A stretch of 8,633 nucleotides of DNA from Candidatus Poseidoniaceae archaeon (GCA_022425585.1 JAKMFF010000296.1:1-8633), one strand, 5' to 3'. Numbered from the stretch's first letter, positions 1-7,363 are shown. Made by a program: numbers and translations. Notes: a model not told the origin generated them from the sequence alone.

Positions 1-1
1 A

Positions 2-538
2 CTAGAAATCGCCCTTGCTGAAGCGGAAGGAGGGGTTGAGGGGCCTCAAACAAAACAAGATTTAGAAGTAATTGCAATTCTTTCTGCGGTCAACACAGCT
101 GTTACAGTCATGGTTCTTGGGTTCCTATACATAATTGGCAGATCCCGTTCAGGTGCCACACTAGCCTTGAAAATGATGTATCCAATTGACACTTGGTCCT
201 CGGCAGAACCAACTGCAGATTTTATTCGTTTGATGTCAGTTACTGTTGCGGCTGGATTAATGGCAATGCCAATTATGCGAGTTGTTGGCAAAGGTATGCT
301 AAGGTTACATGCTGCAATACCACTACAGCAAATGGTAATGGGAGTAATATTGTTCGTTGCTGCACTGGTATGGTTTACTACTGGTTTTATTGGCATTGGT
401 GTACTGATTATCGGCACAATTCTTGGATTGATACCTCCAAGAGTTGGTATACGTAGAAGTCACGGTATGGGGATTATCATTGTACCAATTATGATTTACA
501 CCTTTTCCCAAGCACAAGATGCGTTCGGTTTCCTATGA
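2..538 (+). CDS. TctA/DUF112-like membrane permease, C-terminal part (5' end outside window)
   Basis: The frame is open from the left edge and ends in TGA at 536-538, giving 178 visible residues; the start lies outside the window. An internal ATG at 110 is only a methionine inside a hydrophobic segment, since the frame continues upstream with coding-like sequence. About four to five hydrophobic stretches are visible, at roughly residues 22-45, 77-98, 108-143 and 156-170. The segment ending 'GLIPPRVGIRRSHGMG' (PP at residues 145-146) resembles the conserved C-terminal end of archaeal TctA-family permeases (COG1784/PF01970), as I recall it. Bacterial relatives are the large membrane subunit of tripartite tricarboxylate transporters; the substrate of the archaeal forms is generally unknown. 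No periplasmic binding partner (TctC) is visible here. The next gene begins 18 bases downstream, so the two may share a transcript. Being a polytopic membrane protein is nearly certain; the family call is moderate. Confidence 0.6.
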   Translation, partial: LEIALAEAEGGVEGPQTKQDLEVIAILSAVNTAVTVMVLGFLYIIGRSRSGATLALKMMYPIDTWSSAEPTADFIRLMSVTVAAGLMAMPIMRVVGKGMLRLHAAIPLQQMVMGVILFVAALVWFTTGFIGIGVLIIGTILGLIPPRVGIRRSHGMGIIIVPIMIYTFSQAQDAFGFL

Positions 539-553
539 TTAAGAAATTTACCT

Positions 554-561
554 GAGATGAA
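554..561 (+). promoter_or_regulatory. possible Shine-Dalgarno-like element (GAGATGAA) for an alternative start at 566
   Basis: GAGATGAA matches the archaeal consensus GAGGTGAT at six of eight bases and lies four bases before an ATG at 566. That ATG is codon 4 of the frame that opens at ATG 557. If this element is used, the exoprotein begins MNTKK rather than MNIMNTKK. The choice does not affect the signal segment. Weak evidence. Confidence 0.3.
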
Positions 562-3500
562 TATTATGAACACTAAAAAATACCCAATAATTTTGATTAC
601 CCTCATGCTTTGTTCGTACTTAGCTCCTGTCCTAGATTCCCCAGAAATGTCAGACCCAAACAAACCATTTGAAACCTCAAGTAGGTCTTCATCATGCATC
701 GGAGACATCTGTATATCTGAGGTATTGGTTAACGCCTTTGGTGCGGAAACTGGTGCTGTAGGACCTGCAGATTGGACAAGTGGAGAATGGGTTGAATTAT
801 ACAACTCTGGAACCACCACAGTTGATCTTTCAAACTGGATTTTAGATGACCATTATGACCGACCGCTAAGTATGACTACAGGCAATGTTGTACATCCAAC
901 TGCAGCCACAAACATGGAAATTCCCGCTGGAGATTACATAGTCCTAGCACGGAATGGAGATGGAGGGTCATGCGGATTCTGTATGAAAAACTCCAATGGA
1001 ATGGTCAATCTAAAAGACACTAGTGGTAATTTAGTGCACAGCATAACTTGGACAACATCTCCTAGTGAGGGCGTTAGTCTAATTGAGGACATAAGTGACC
1101 CTGCTGCCGATTGGATTGAATCAACCACACTTTCACCAGGAGAAAGTAACCAAGGTGGCACACCTACTGGCCCTGTTTATTTCCCAGGTGATTTGGTAGT
1201 CAATGAAGTAATGGCTGATGCATACCCAAGTTACGATAATGGAACATGGCCTGATGGTGAATGGGTTGAAATTCACAATCAAGGCAACTCGCCAATCGAC
1301 ATGACTGGATGGCATCTCAAAGATGCCGCTGGTAACACTGTAGAATTTAATCAGAATCATTTGGTTGGGTATACCGCTGACCCTAATTCGATGATTATCA
1401 ATGCAGGCGAACTCAGAGTTATTGCCATTAATGGCTCGTCTAATAGTGGTGTGCTGAATAATGCCATTGAGACACTAAGCATCCATTGGCCAAACGGCAG
1501 TATTGCTGATGAAGTAAACTGGAGTTCAAATGAGCCAGGTTTCAGCTTATCCCGTAATCACGGCACAGATGAAATGTTCACCTCTGCTTACCCAACAGTA
1601 AATGCAACCAATATCGGTGAAATTAATACTCTAGCAACTATGGCTAGTGACCTAATCATTACTGAGTATCTTCCTTCAACCAACACAACTGGTAACTTCC
1701 CAGATGGCAAGTGGATTGAAATCCACAATAATGGAACCTCCTCAATCAACCTCCTTGGCTGGAGCATCACCAACGGGAAAGGAGAAATCCTATATTTTGA
1801 TCCTGGAACAATTATCTTCAACCAATCCCATTCTAGTGCTACTGATATATCACCAGATGAACGAAGATTGATTCAGATGTCTAATAATTTTGACCTCTAT
1901 GATTACTACGAACATTTAGTAATGAAAGATGATAATGGAAATATCGTTGATTCGGGATGGCATAGTAATTACTTTGGCGATAACGTGTCAATGGTAAGAG
2001 ATTTTGCAAATATTGGCGCTCCATGGCTGCCCTCAAATTGGCTGACTCCTGGACAGCCAGAACCGGGTGATGAGCCATACTCAATGAAGGATTTACAATT
2101 TAGTGAAATCTTACCTGATGGTCTGGGACTGGACACACAATCATGGCCACTGGGAGAGTGGATTGAATTATACAACAATGATAGTGTCGCTGTCGATTTA
2201 ACTGGTTGGAAATTGAAAGCCTCAAGCAGTCGAAGCTTCACTCTAGGAGCCTACAATTTCCCACTCCAACAAGATGCTATAATACAACCTGCCGATGTTG
2301 CCTTAATCGCGCTAAATGGTACCAACTCATTCTATCTAAAACAAACATCTGATCTCATTACTCTAGTCGATGACAGTGCTGCAATTGTCGATTCTGTAGC
2401 TTGGGACGTATCTTCGGAAAACATCTCAATGATCCCGCCTAGCAGCAGTCATGCAGGGTATACAACCATGTCGGCATCTGGAATTGCTGGTTGGGTAGAA
2501 CCTGCTTGGGCTACACCTGGCGAGATAAATCCTGAGTGGCCACAATATATTGGCTCTAACGAAGTTATTGTCACTGAGTATATGGGCTGGTGTGATGACC
2601 TAGACGGCACGGTAAATGATTGGATTGAGATCTATAATAATGGCACATCGGCAATCGATTTACTAAGATGGCGCATTGATACAGCCACAAACCGTCATTT
2701 TATTCTTGAAACTGGAGAATTAGACAATACTAATTCACTCAGCGTCATAGCAAATTCCTCTAAATCAACTGTTGTTGCCCCTGGAGAATATGCCCTTATT
2801 AGTCTACCATACCAATTCTTGTGGGCTACGGATTTACCTGAAATCTATAACCCAGATGGACTGGCCATCAGTGAATCTTCTGTTCACGGTGAAGGGTTAA
2901 CTACCATCACTTGTCAATCTTGGATTTCAGATAATGGAGTCGACTGGAGTGTAGCAGCTTATCCAACACCGGGTACCGAAAATGTTGTGTCAAGTGATTT
3001 CGCCACTGCTGGGGACATACTGCTAACTCGTGTCTCACCTTATGATAATGAATTTATTCAACTCAAAAATATCGGTCAAAATGATGCTTATCTAATGGAT
3101 TGGCAAATTAGCATAAATGATGGTACAGTGTACGAGTGTGATATTGATTCAACTATGTTTTTCCCTTCGATGTCTAGTATCATTATCTCTGATAGTAACG
3201 CAATGAATTCCTTCACTGGCCAAGGCATGACATTTATCGACGAGATTAATCCGGTATTCTTACAATTTAGCGACATTGGTTGTTCTGACTTGTATATCCC
3301 TGACACTGGCGTAGTGATTACCATCTTGGACCCAAGTGGCAACCTATCTGATGCTTTCGTGTTTGATAGTGGACCTGCTAGTCATGCTGGATGGACCAGT
3401 GAAGCCATCTCAGTACCAACAAACAGTGTATCTGATGATGAATTTATCTATGTTAGAGGTGATGGTTGCAATATTCTACCGGACACAGATAGTGCTGATG

Positions 3501-5536
3501 ATTGGAAATATTTGTGGTCAATAAGTGGATTACACAACACTCTTTGCTTGGCTACTGACTTTAGCGAGGGAGAATCTATCGTGACCCCAATTGTTGGACC
3601 ACAAAATGGTTTATTGGAGTTGATTGAATGGATTGATGGTAGTCAAACAAGTCTGCAAATTCAACTATACCAAATGCAGGAAGCAAATCTCGTTCAAGCC
3701 TTGTTAGATGCCTTGAACAGAGGCGTCAATGTAGAATTGATGCTTGATCCAGGATGTTATAATTGTAATATTTGGTCAGAAACAGATTTGCAATACAAGA
3801 ACGATTATGCTTACACACTAATTCAAGCGGGTGCAACTGTCTATGAATTTAACACTGATTCAAATGAACCATATTTGTACTTGCACAGTAAAGTAGTGGT
3901 AAGAGATTCAAACAGTATTTGGATGTCATCTGGAAATTGGAAACCTTCATCGGTTCCAGCGCCCGACGTTAGAGGCAATGTCGAATGGAGTGTCATTATT
4001 GATAACGATGATTTAGCCCAAATGGTTGAACAGCAATTCAATCTAGACAAAGAATTTGCTGAATTAATGGCGCTAAATGATTATGACCAATATCAATTCT
4101 TTCCCCCAAGTACTATCGGTGGTGGCGGAGTTCAATCGGCTATCCAAACCAGTATTTCAGGAGAATTACTCACTTGCCCAACTAATTGTGTTACTAAGAT
4201 TGTTGAATTCATAATGTCTGCTGAAGATGAGGTCTTACTTTCTCAACAGACTCTTGATGCTGACTGGGCGTATGGTTGGGGGGATGAAAACCCAATAATT
4301 ACGGCTCTACATGATGTTGCAATGCAGGGAGTAGGTGTTCACTTAATCATCAACGGCGCATACCTTGATGATGACGACCAAGAAGTAGTTGACTTGTTCA
4401 ATGAAATTTGGAATGGCACCGAGGGATTAGATGCTTCTGCTGTTGTTATGGGTGAAGACGATGATGTCGCTAAGTTACACAACAAAGGAATTATTGTCGA
4501 TGGGGAAAGTGTACTAGTCTCCTCAATAAACATGGGTAGTTCTGCAATGAACCGTAACCGCGAGATGGGAGTAATCATTCATTCATCTGTTGTTACTCAA
4601 TATTACCTAGATGGATGGCATGCGGATTGGAATCGCTTAGACAATGTCACAGATACTGACCAAGATTCACTGACTGACAAATATGAAGTTGCTAATGGAC
4701 TAAACCGAACCAAGCGTACCATGCCTTCAGGAGTTACTGAAGATATGTTTGATTCAGACGGCGATGGCGTTAACAATACGGATGAGGAAAAACAAGGTAG
4801 CCACCCGATGTTAGCAGATACTGATGGCGATTGTGCTATTGATTCCATAGAGATCACTTGGGCACAGAGAACAGCCCTCAACGCATCGGTTGCTAATGTG
4901 GCTATTTATGATGCTCTGACCCTAGAAGACGCTGATGGCGATGGCATCAAAGATACCGACCAATATGGTTGCGATCTTTCATCTGGCAACTCGCCAACCG
5001 AGCCACAAGATGATGATAGTGTTGACCCAGAAGCCGATGACGACATGGACACCATACCAAATAAGTTTGATTTGTGCCCAGATACTGAACCAGATGCATT
5101 GACTGACTTTGATGGATGCTCAGCTGACCAATTGGCTGAACTGGCAGATGCTAGCGATGGCGAAAATGATGACACTGGTAAAAACACCATGTTGATTGTG
5201 ATGATAGTAGCAGCAATCTTTTCAATTGGGGCATTTATCATCCTAAAGCAGTTAGAAAGTAAGGCAATTGAGGCTAAAAATTTAGTTAGCCTTGAGGAGC
5301 AAGAAATGATGCTAGAAGAGAATTCAGAATCAGTTGATACAGAATCATGGGCAATGCCGGTCCTTGATGGTAGTGGTGAAAGCCAGACTACTGAGGAGAG
5401 CAGCAATTTCTCACCTGAAGAATTGGCAAAATTCCCCGGCTGGACAGAGGATGTAATCCAACGTTATCTCGACAACGGATGGACGATTGACCAACTTGCT
5501 GAATACTATCAAGAACAACTCGAAGGCAACCAATAA
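557..5536 (+). CDS. giant membrane-anchored surface protein: six lamin-tail domains, two PLD (HKD) domains, Ca-binding repeats, C-terminal TM helix and cytoplasmic tail
   Basis: This 1659-residue protein opens with a basic residue pair and a hydrophobic segment (about residues 7-25), read as a Sec signal. Six lamin-tail-like domains start near residues 49, 211, 364, 511, 667 and 820. Their cores are GEWVELYN (76), DGEWVEIHN (233), DGKWIEIHN (383), GEWIELYNN (533), NDWIEIYNN (687) and a degenerate EFIQLKN (832). Two phospholipase-D-type domains follow from about 1014. The first has H1110, K1112, D1117, then SSGNW (N1127) and N1141/E1143; the second has H1308, K1310, D1315, then SSIN (N1325) and NRE (1334-1336). 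Both HKD motifs look catalytically complete. Aspartate-rich Ca-binding repeats begin at 1366, 1399, 1421, 1458 and 1494. A transmembrane helix spans 1545-1566, leaving a ~93-residue cytoplasmic tail ending in FPGW...YLDNGW...QLAEYYQEQ (1626-1654). The PLD superfamily includes nucleases, phospholipases and cardiolipin synthases. A nuclease or phosphodiesterase held on the outer face is my inference. ATG 566 is an alternative start. Confidence 0.85.
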   Translation: MNIMNTKKYPIILITLMLCSYLAPVLDSPEMSDPNKPFETSSRSSSCIGDICISEVLVNAFGAETGAVGPADWTSGEWVELYNSGTTTVDLSNWILDDHYDRPLSMTTGNVVHPTAATNMEIPAGDYIVLARNGDGGSCGFCMKNSNGMVNLKDTSGNLVHSITWTTSPSEGVSLIEDISDPAADWIESTTLSPGESNQGGTPTGPVYFPGDLVVNEVMADAYPSYDNGTWPDGEWVEIHNQGNSPIDMTGWHLKDAAGNTVEFNQNHLVGYTADPNSMIINAGELRVIAINGSSNSGVLNNAIETLSIHWPNGSIADEVNWSSNEPGFSLSRNHGTDEMFTSAYPTVNATNIGEINTLATMASDLIITEYLPSTNTTGNFPDGKWIEIHNNGTSSINLLGWSITNGKGEILYFDPGTIIFNQSHSSATDISPDERRLIQMSNNFDLYDYYEHLVMKDDNGNIVDSGWHSNYFGDNVSMVRDFANIGAPWLPSNWLTPGQPEPGDEPYSMKDLQFSEILPDGLGLDTQSWPLGEWIELYNNDSVAVDLTGWKLKASSSRSFTLGAYNFPLQQDAIIQPADVALIALNGTNSFYLKQTSDLITLVDDSAAIVDSVAWDVSSENISMIPPSSSHAGYTTMSASGIAGWVEPAWATPGEINPEWPQYIGSNEVIVTEYMGWCDDLDGTVNDWIEIYNNGTSAIDLLRWRIDTATNRHFILETGELDNTNSLSVIANSSKSTVVAPGEYALISLPYQFLWATDLPEIYNPDGLAISESSVHGEGLTTITCQSWISDNGVDWSVAAYPTPGTENVVSSDFATAGDILLTRVSPYDNEFIQLKNIGQNDAYLMDWQISINDGTVYECDIDSTMFFPSMSSIIISDSNAMNSFTGQGMTFIDEINPVFLQFSDIGCSDLYIPDTGVVITILDPSGNLSDAFVFDSGPASHAGWTSEAISVPTNSVSDDEFIYVRGDGCNILPDTDSADDWKYLWSISGLHNTLCLATDFSEGESIVTPIVGPQNGLLELIEWIDGSQTSLQIQLYQMQEANLVQALLDALNRGVNVELMLDPGCYNCNIWSETDLQYKNDYAYTLIQAGATVYEFNTDSNEPYLYLHSKVVVRDSNSIWMSSGNWKPSSVPAPDVRGNVEWSVIIDNDDLAQMVEQQFNLDKEFAELMALNDYDQYQFFPPSTIGGGGVQSAIQTSISGELLTCPTNCVTKIVEFIMSAEDEVLLSQQTLDADWAYGWGDENPIITALHDVAMQGVGVHLIINGAYLDDDDQEVVDLFNEIWNGTEGLDASAVVMGEDDDVAKLHNKGIIVDGESVLVSSINMGSSAMNRNREMGVIIHSSVVTQYYLDGWHADWNRLDNVTDTDQDSLTDKYEVANGLNRTKRTMPSGVTEDMFDSDGDGVNNTDEEKQGSHPMLADTDGDCAIDSIEITWAQRTALNASVANVAIYDALTLEDADGDGIKDTDQYGCDLSSGNSPTEPQDDDSVDPEADDDMDTIPNKFDLCPDTEPDALTDFDGCSADQLAELADASDGENDDTGKNTMLIVMIVAAIFSIGAFIILKQLESKAIEAKNLVSLEEQEMMLEENSESVDTESWAMPVLDGSGESQTTEESSNFSPEELAKFPGWTEDVIQRYLDNGWTIDQLAEYYQEQLEGNQ
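701..3571 (+). repeat. six tandem lamin-tail-domain repeats with ~150-residue period (protein-level repeat)
   Basis: The conserved tryptophan-glutamate cores fall at residues 76, 233, 383, 533, 687 and 832, spacings of 157, 150, 150, 154 and 145 residues. Each unit opens with a strand such as 'DICISEVL', 'DLVVNEVM', 'DLIITEYL', 'DLQFSEIL' or 'EVIVTEYM'. The core is followed by 'NxGTxxxDLxxW'. Four units close with a (T/S)PG turn at residues 193, 497, 653 and 804. Codons differ freely between copies of the same amino acids, so these are old duplications and not a recent DNA repeat. The second unit lacks a clear TPG end, and the sixth has lost the tryptophan of the core. The right boundary is approximate. 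Confidence 0.75.
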
Positions 5537-5570
5537 CATCGTAAGATTGACAAAGGACATAACATTAGCA

Positions 5571-5578
5571 GGACTGAT
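5571..5578 (+). promoter_or_regulatory. Shine-Dalgarno-like element (GGACTGAT) deciding the Bax-inhibitor-like start
   Basis: GGACTGAT resembles the archaeal consensus GGAGGTGAT and sits four bases before ATG 5583. The longer frame could begin at TTG 5487, but that codon lies inside the previous gene. The family-typical N-terminus (R-x-S-TSNP) begins exactly at ATG 5583. Together these favour 5583. Confidence 0.5.
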
Positions 5579-5582
5579 AAAG

Positions 5583-6332
5583 ATGCGTTACTCTACCAGC
5601 AATCCAGTTATGACCCAAAATTTTTGGTCCAATATTCAAGGACAAAACACTATGACTTTGCAAGGTACAATCGGCAAACTTGCCTACTTGCTTGGGATTG
5701 TGACAATTACTGCATTAATTTCAGCATATGTTGCACTAGATGCTCTAGCAGCAGGCAACGCATCTGTCATCAATGGTATGGCATGGGGTGGTCTACTCGG
5801 CGGAATTGTGGTAGCCCTGATATTGATGTTTATGAGGCCTGAAAACCCAGGCGCATTGATGACTATCTATGCGGTATTGCAAGGAATGTTTGTTGGAGCA
5901 ATTTCTCTAGTGTTTGAAGCATTTTACACTGGTATAATCATCCAAGCGGCATTTGGCACACTGTTTATCACTGGCGGAATGCTAATTATTTACTCATCTA
6001 GAGCCATCAGACCAACTCCAACTTTTAACAAAGTGATTGGCAGCTTAGTAGGGGCAATAATGATGCTGTATCTTGTCTCGATATTCTTTTCATTATTTAC
6101 TGCCTATGAAGTACCATTTGTTCACTCCTCTGGGCCAATTGGAATTGGCTTCACTATATTCGTTCTTTCAATCGCCGCGCTAAGTTTGATTTCTGACTTT
6201 GGTTTCATTGAATCAGGAGTAAAGTGGCAAGCACCTAAGAATGCAGAATGGTGGGGCGCATTTGGTGTGTTAGTGACAATAATTTGGATCTACATCGAAA
6301 TGATTAGACTGCTGTCAAAAATTCGTGACTGA
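5583..6332 (+). CDS. Bax inhibitor-1/YccA-family seven-helix membrane protein
   Basis: With the start at ATG 5583 the product is 249 residues. It begins MRYSTSNPV, followed by TMTLQGTIGK (about residues 21-30), which matches my recollection of the N-terminus of the COG4760 branch of the Bax-inhibitor-1/YccA family. Seven hydrophobic helices can be drawn, roughly at residues 31-53, 62-81, 89-113, 116-137, 148-170, 180-204 and 216-238. The sixth helix ends in ISDFGFIESG (D205, E210), and the last carries E239 in IYIEMIRLL; acidic residues in this region are family-conserved. BI-1 relatives such as YetJ act as pH-sensitive Ca2+ leak channels, but whether this branch does so is not known to me. 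The gene starts 46 bases after the exoprotein stop. A longer form from TTG 5487 would overlap that gene by 50 bases and add 32 unfamiliar residues, so I reject it. Family call is strong; function is open. Confidence 0.85.
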   Translation: MRYSTSNPVMTQNFWSNIQGQNTMTLQGTIGKLAYLLGIVTITALISAYVALDALAAGNASVINGMAWGGLLGGIVVALILMFMRPENPGALMTIYAVLQGMFVGAISLVFEAFYTGIIIQAAFGTLFITGGMLIIYSSRAIRPTPTFNKVIGSLVGAIMMLYLVSIFFSLFTAYEVPFVHSSGPIGIGFTIFVLSIAALSLISDFGFIESGVKWQAPKNAEWWGAFGVLVTIIWIYIEMIRLLSKIRD

Positions 6333-6403
6333 TAAAATCACAGTTTTTGCTGCCTAAATGACATAGAGTTCATACGGTATCGTCATTACCACGAAGTGAT
6401 AAC
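6333..6403 (+). other. 71-base intergenic gap before the oxygenase; likely boundary between transcripts
   Basis: This is the longest non-coding gap in the window. It holds a short T run at 6344-6348, which could act as a weak archaeal U-tract terminator for the upstream gene, and a short GGTA...TACC inverted pair (6376-6379 with 6387-6390). No convincing TATA box with BRE is visible. A promoter here is inferred mainly from gap length. Confidence 0.4.
6396..6400 (+). promoter_or_regulatory. Shine-Dalgarno-like GTGAT before the oxygenase start
   Basis: GTGAT is the 3' half of the archaeal consensus GGAGGTGAT and lies three bases before ATG 6404. This is the spacing expected when the GGAGG half would be about seven bases from the start. 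It supports 6404 as the start codon. Confidence 0.5.
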
Positions 6404-7354
6404 ATGACACGAAGCATACCTGTAGTAGATTTTGCTGACTATCTATCTAGTGACCAAGATCGACGTAATAACTTCATTGAACTTGTCGGCAATTCACTCA
6501 AGGACATCGGATTCTTCGCCTTGAAAAACCACGGCATACCATTAGAGTTAATCCATCAATCATACGACAATGGGGATGCTTTTTTTGGACTTGACCAAAA
6601 CAGTAAATCCAACTATTCACGCGCAGAAATTTCCCATCAACGTGGCTATACTGCTTTTGGTGTCGAGCATGCCAAAGATAATCCAGCACCCGATTTGAAA
6701 GAATTCTGGCAAACTGGCCGTACTCACCAACCTGGTGAACACCCTACTTATCCGCAAAATGTTTGGCCTGATGCTGATGTGCCACAATTCAAGGAAACCA
6801 TTGACGACTTGTATAACAGAATGGAACATGTCTCAAGAGAATTACTGGCTGCTTGTAGCATATATCTTGGCAAAGAAGCGAATTGGCTGCCCGAAATGAC
6901 CGATGATGGAAATACCATTATGCGTATTATTCACTACCCACCGCTTGGCGAAGATGTTCAAGAGGGTGCAGTCCGGTCAGCAGCTCACGAAGATATCAAT
7001 TTCATCACGCTACTAGTTACTGCCACTGCTGATGGTCTTGAGGTGATGGACCATGACGGTACGTGGATAAAAGTGGCAGGCGATGAACGAAACATCATTG
7101 TTGATTCTGGCGACATGATACAGAACCTGACTAATGGATTATTCAAATCCACAACCCACAGAGTGGTAAACCCAGCATCCAAATCCGTCCGTCGCTTCTC
7201 GATGCCAATGTTTGTTCACCCACGCAATTCCATCGATTTGACTCCAAGGCCAGAATTCATTGAGATGACCAGTGGCAAGGCTGATTTCCAATCGATTAAT
7301 GCCGGAGATTATCTCCATCAAAGATTGGTCGAAATTGGCTTAGCAAAAAACTAG
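6404..7354 (+). CDS. isopenicillin-N-synthase-like non-haem Fe(II) (2-oxoglutarate-dependent) oxygenase
   Basis: The product is 316 residues, normal for the family (about 310-350). The N-terminal DIOX_N-type region starts 'IPVVDFADYL' and contains 'DIGFFALKNHGIP' (about residues 34-46), both family hallmarks. The jelly-roll core carries the Fe(II) triad H195-x-D197 (in AAHEDINFITLL) and H252 (in STTHRVVNP). R264-x-S266, in RRFSMPMF, corresponds to the RxS pair that binds the carboxylate of 2-oxoglutarate, or of substrate in true IPNS. All key residues are present, so the enzyme should be active, probably soluble and cytosolic. Substrate cannot be read from sequence: the family includes ethylene-forming enzyme, ACC oxidase, gibberellin and flavonoid oxidases and many unassigned bacterial members. 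Nothing nearby suggests beta-lactam synthesis. The sequence feels close to bacterial homologues, so acquisition by transfer is possible. It is probably co-transcribed with the phosphorylase gene nine bases downstream. Confidence 0.9.
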   Translation: MTRSIPVVDFADYLSSDQDRRNNFIELVGNSLKDIGFFALKNHGIPLELIHQSYDNGDAFFGLDQNSKSNYSRAEISHQRGYTAFGVEHAKDNPAPDLKEFWQTGRTHQPGEHPTYPQNVWPDADVPQFKETIDDLYNRMEHVSRELLAACSIYLGKEANWLPEMTDDGNTIMRIIHYPPLGEDVQEGAVRSAAHEDINFITLLVTATADGLEVMDHDGTWIKVAGDERNIIVDSGDMIQNLTNGLFKSTTHRVVNPASKSVRRFSMPMFVHPRNSIDLTPRPEFIEMTSGKADFQSINAGDYLHQRLVEIGLAKN

Positions 7355-7360
7355 GTTGAT
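7354..7360 (+). promoter_or_regulatory. Shine-Dalgarno-like GGTTGAT before the phosphorylase start
   Basis: GGTTGATC resembles GGTGATC with one extra T. It overlaps the last base of the oxygenase stop codon and ends three bases before ATG 7364. It supports 7364 as the start and suggests translation from the same message as the oxygenase. Confidence 0.5.
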
Positions 7361-7363
7361 CTT

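Noticed and set aside
110..538. ATG 110 as the true start of the first gene
   Set aside because: The same frame is open to the left edge with coding-like sequence, and the ATG falls inside a hydrophobic segment; the gene is better read as cut by the window edge.
557..640. Lipoprotein signal (cysteine in LMLCSYL) at the exoprotein N-terminus
   Set aside because: The residues before the cysteine do not fit a lipobox (no small residue at -1), and a C-terminal membrane helix already provides an anchor.
3336..3524. Short + strand frame inside the exoprotein
   Set aside because: It lies out of frame within a continuous 1659-codon gene, with no ribosome-binding element or family resemblance.
4906..5406. 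166-residue open frame on the minus strand
   Set aside because: It is antisense to the Ca-repeat, membrane-anchor and tail region of the exoprotein. Its serine-rich content is what the reverse complement of Asp/Glu-rich codons gives.
5183..5536. Archaeosortase-type (PGF-CTERM) sorting signal at the C-terminus
   Set aside because: No PGF motif precedes the helix and ~93 residues follow it, whereas such signals end with the helix and a few basic residues.
6344..6348. T run as a transcription terminator
   Set aside because: Five Ts with one short run is too weak to list as a terminator; it is noted only as content of the gap.
6404..7354. True isopenicillin N synthase
   Set aside because: The residues shared with IPNS are common to the whole Fe(II)/2OG oxygenase family, and no peptide synthetase (ACV synthetase) or beta-lactam gene is nearby.
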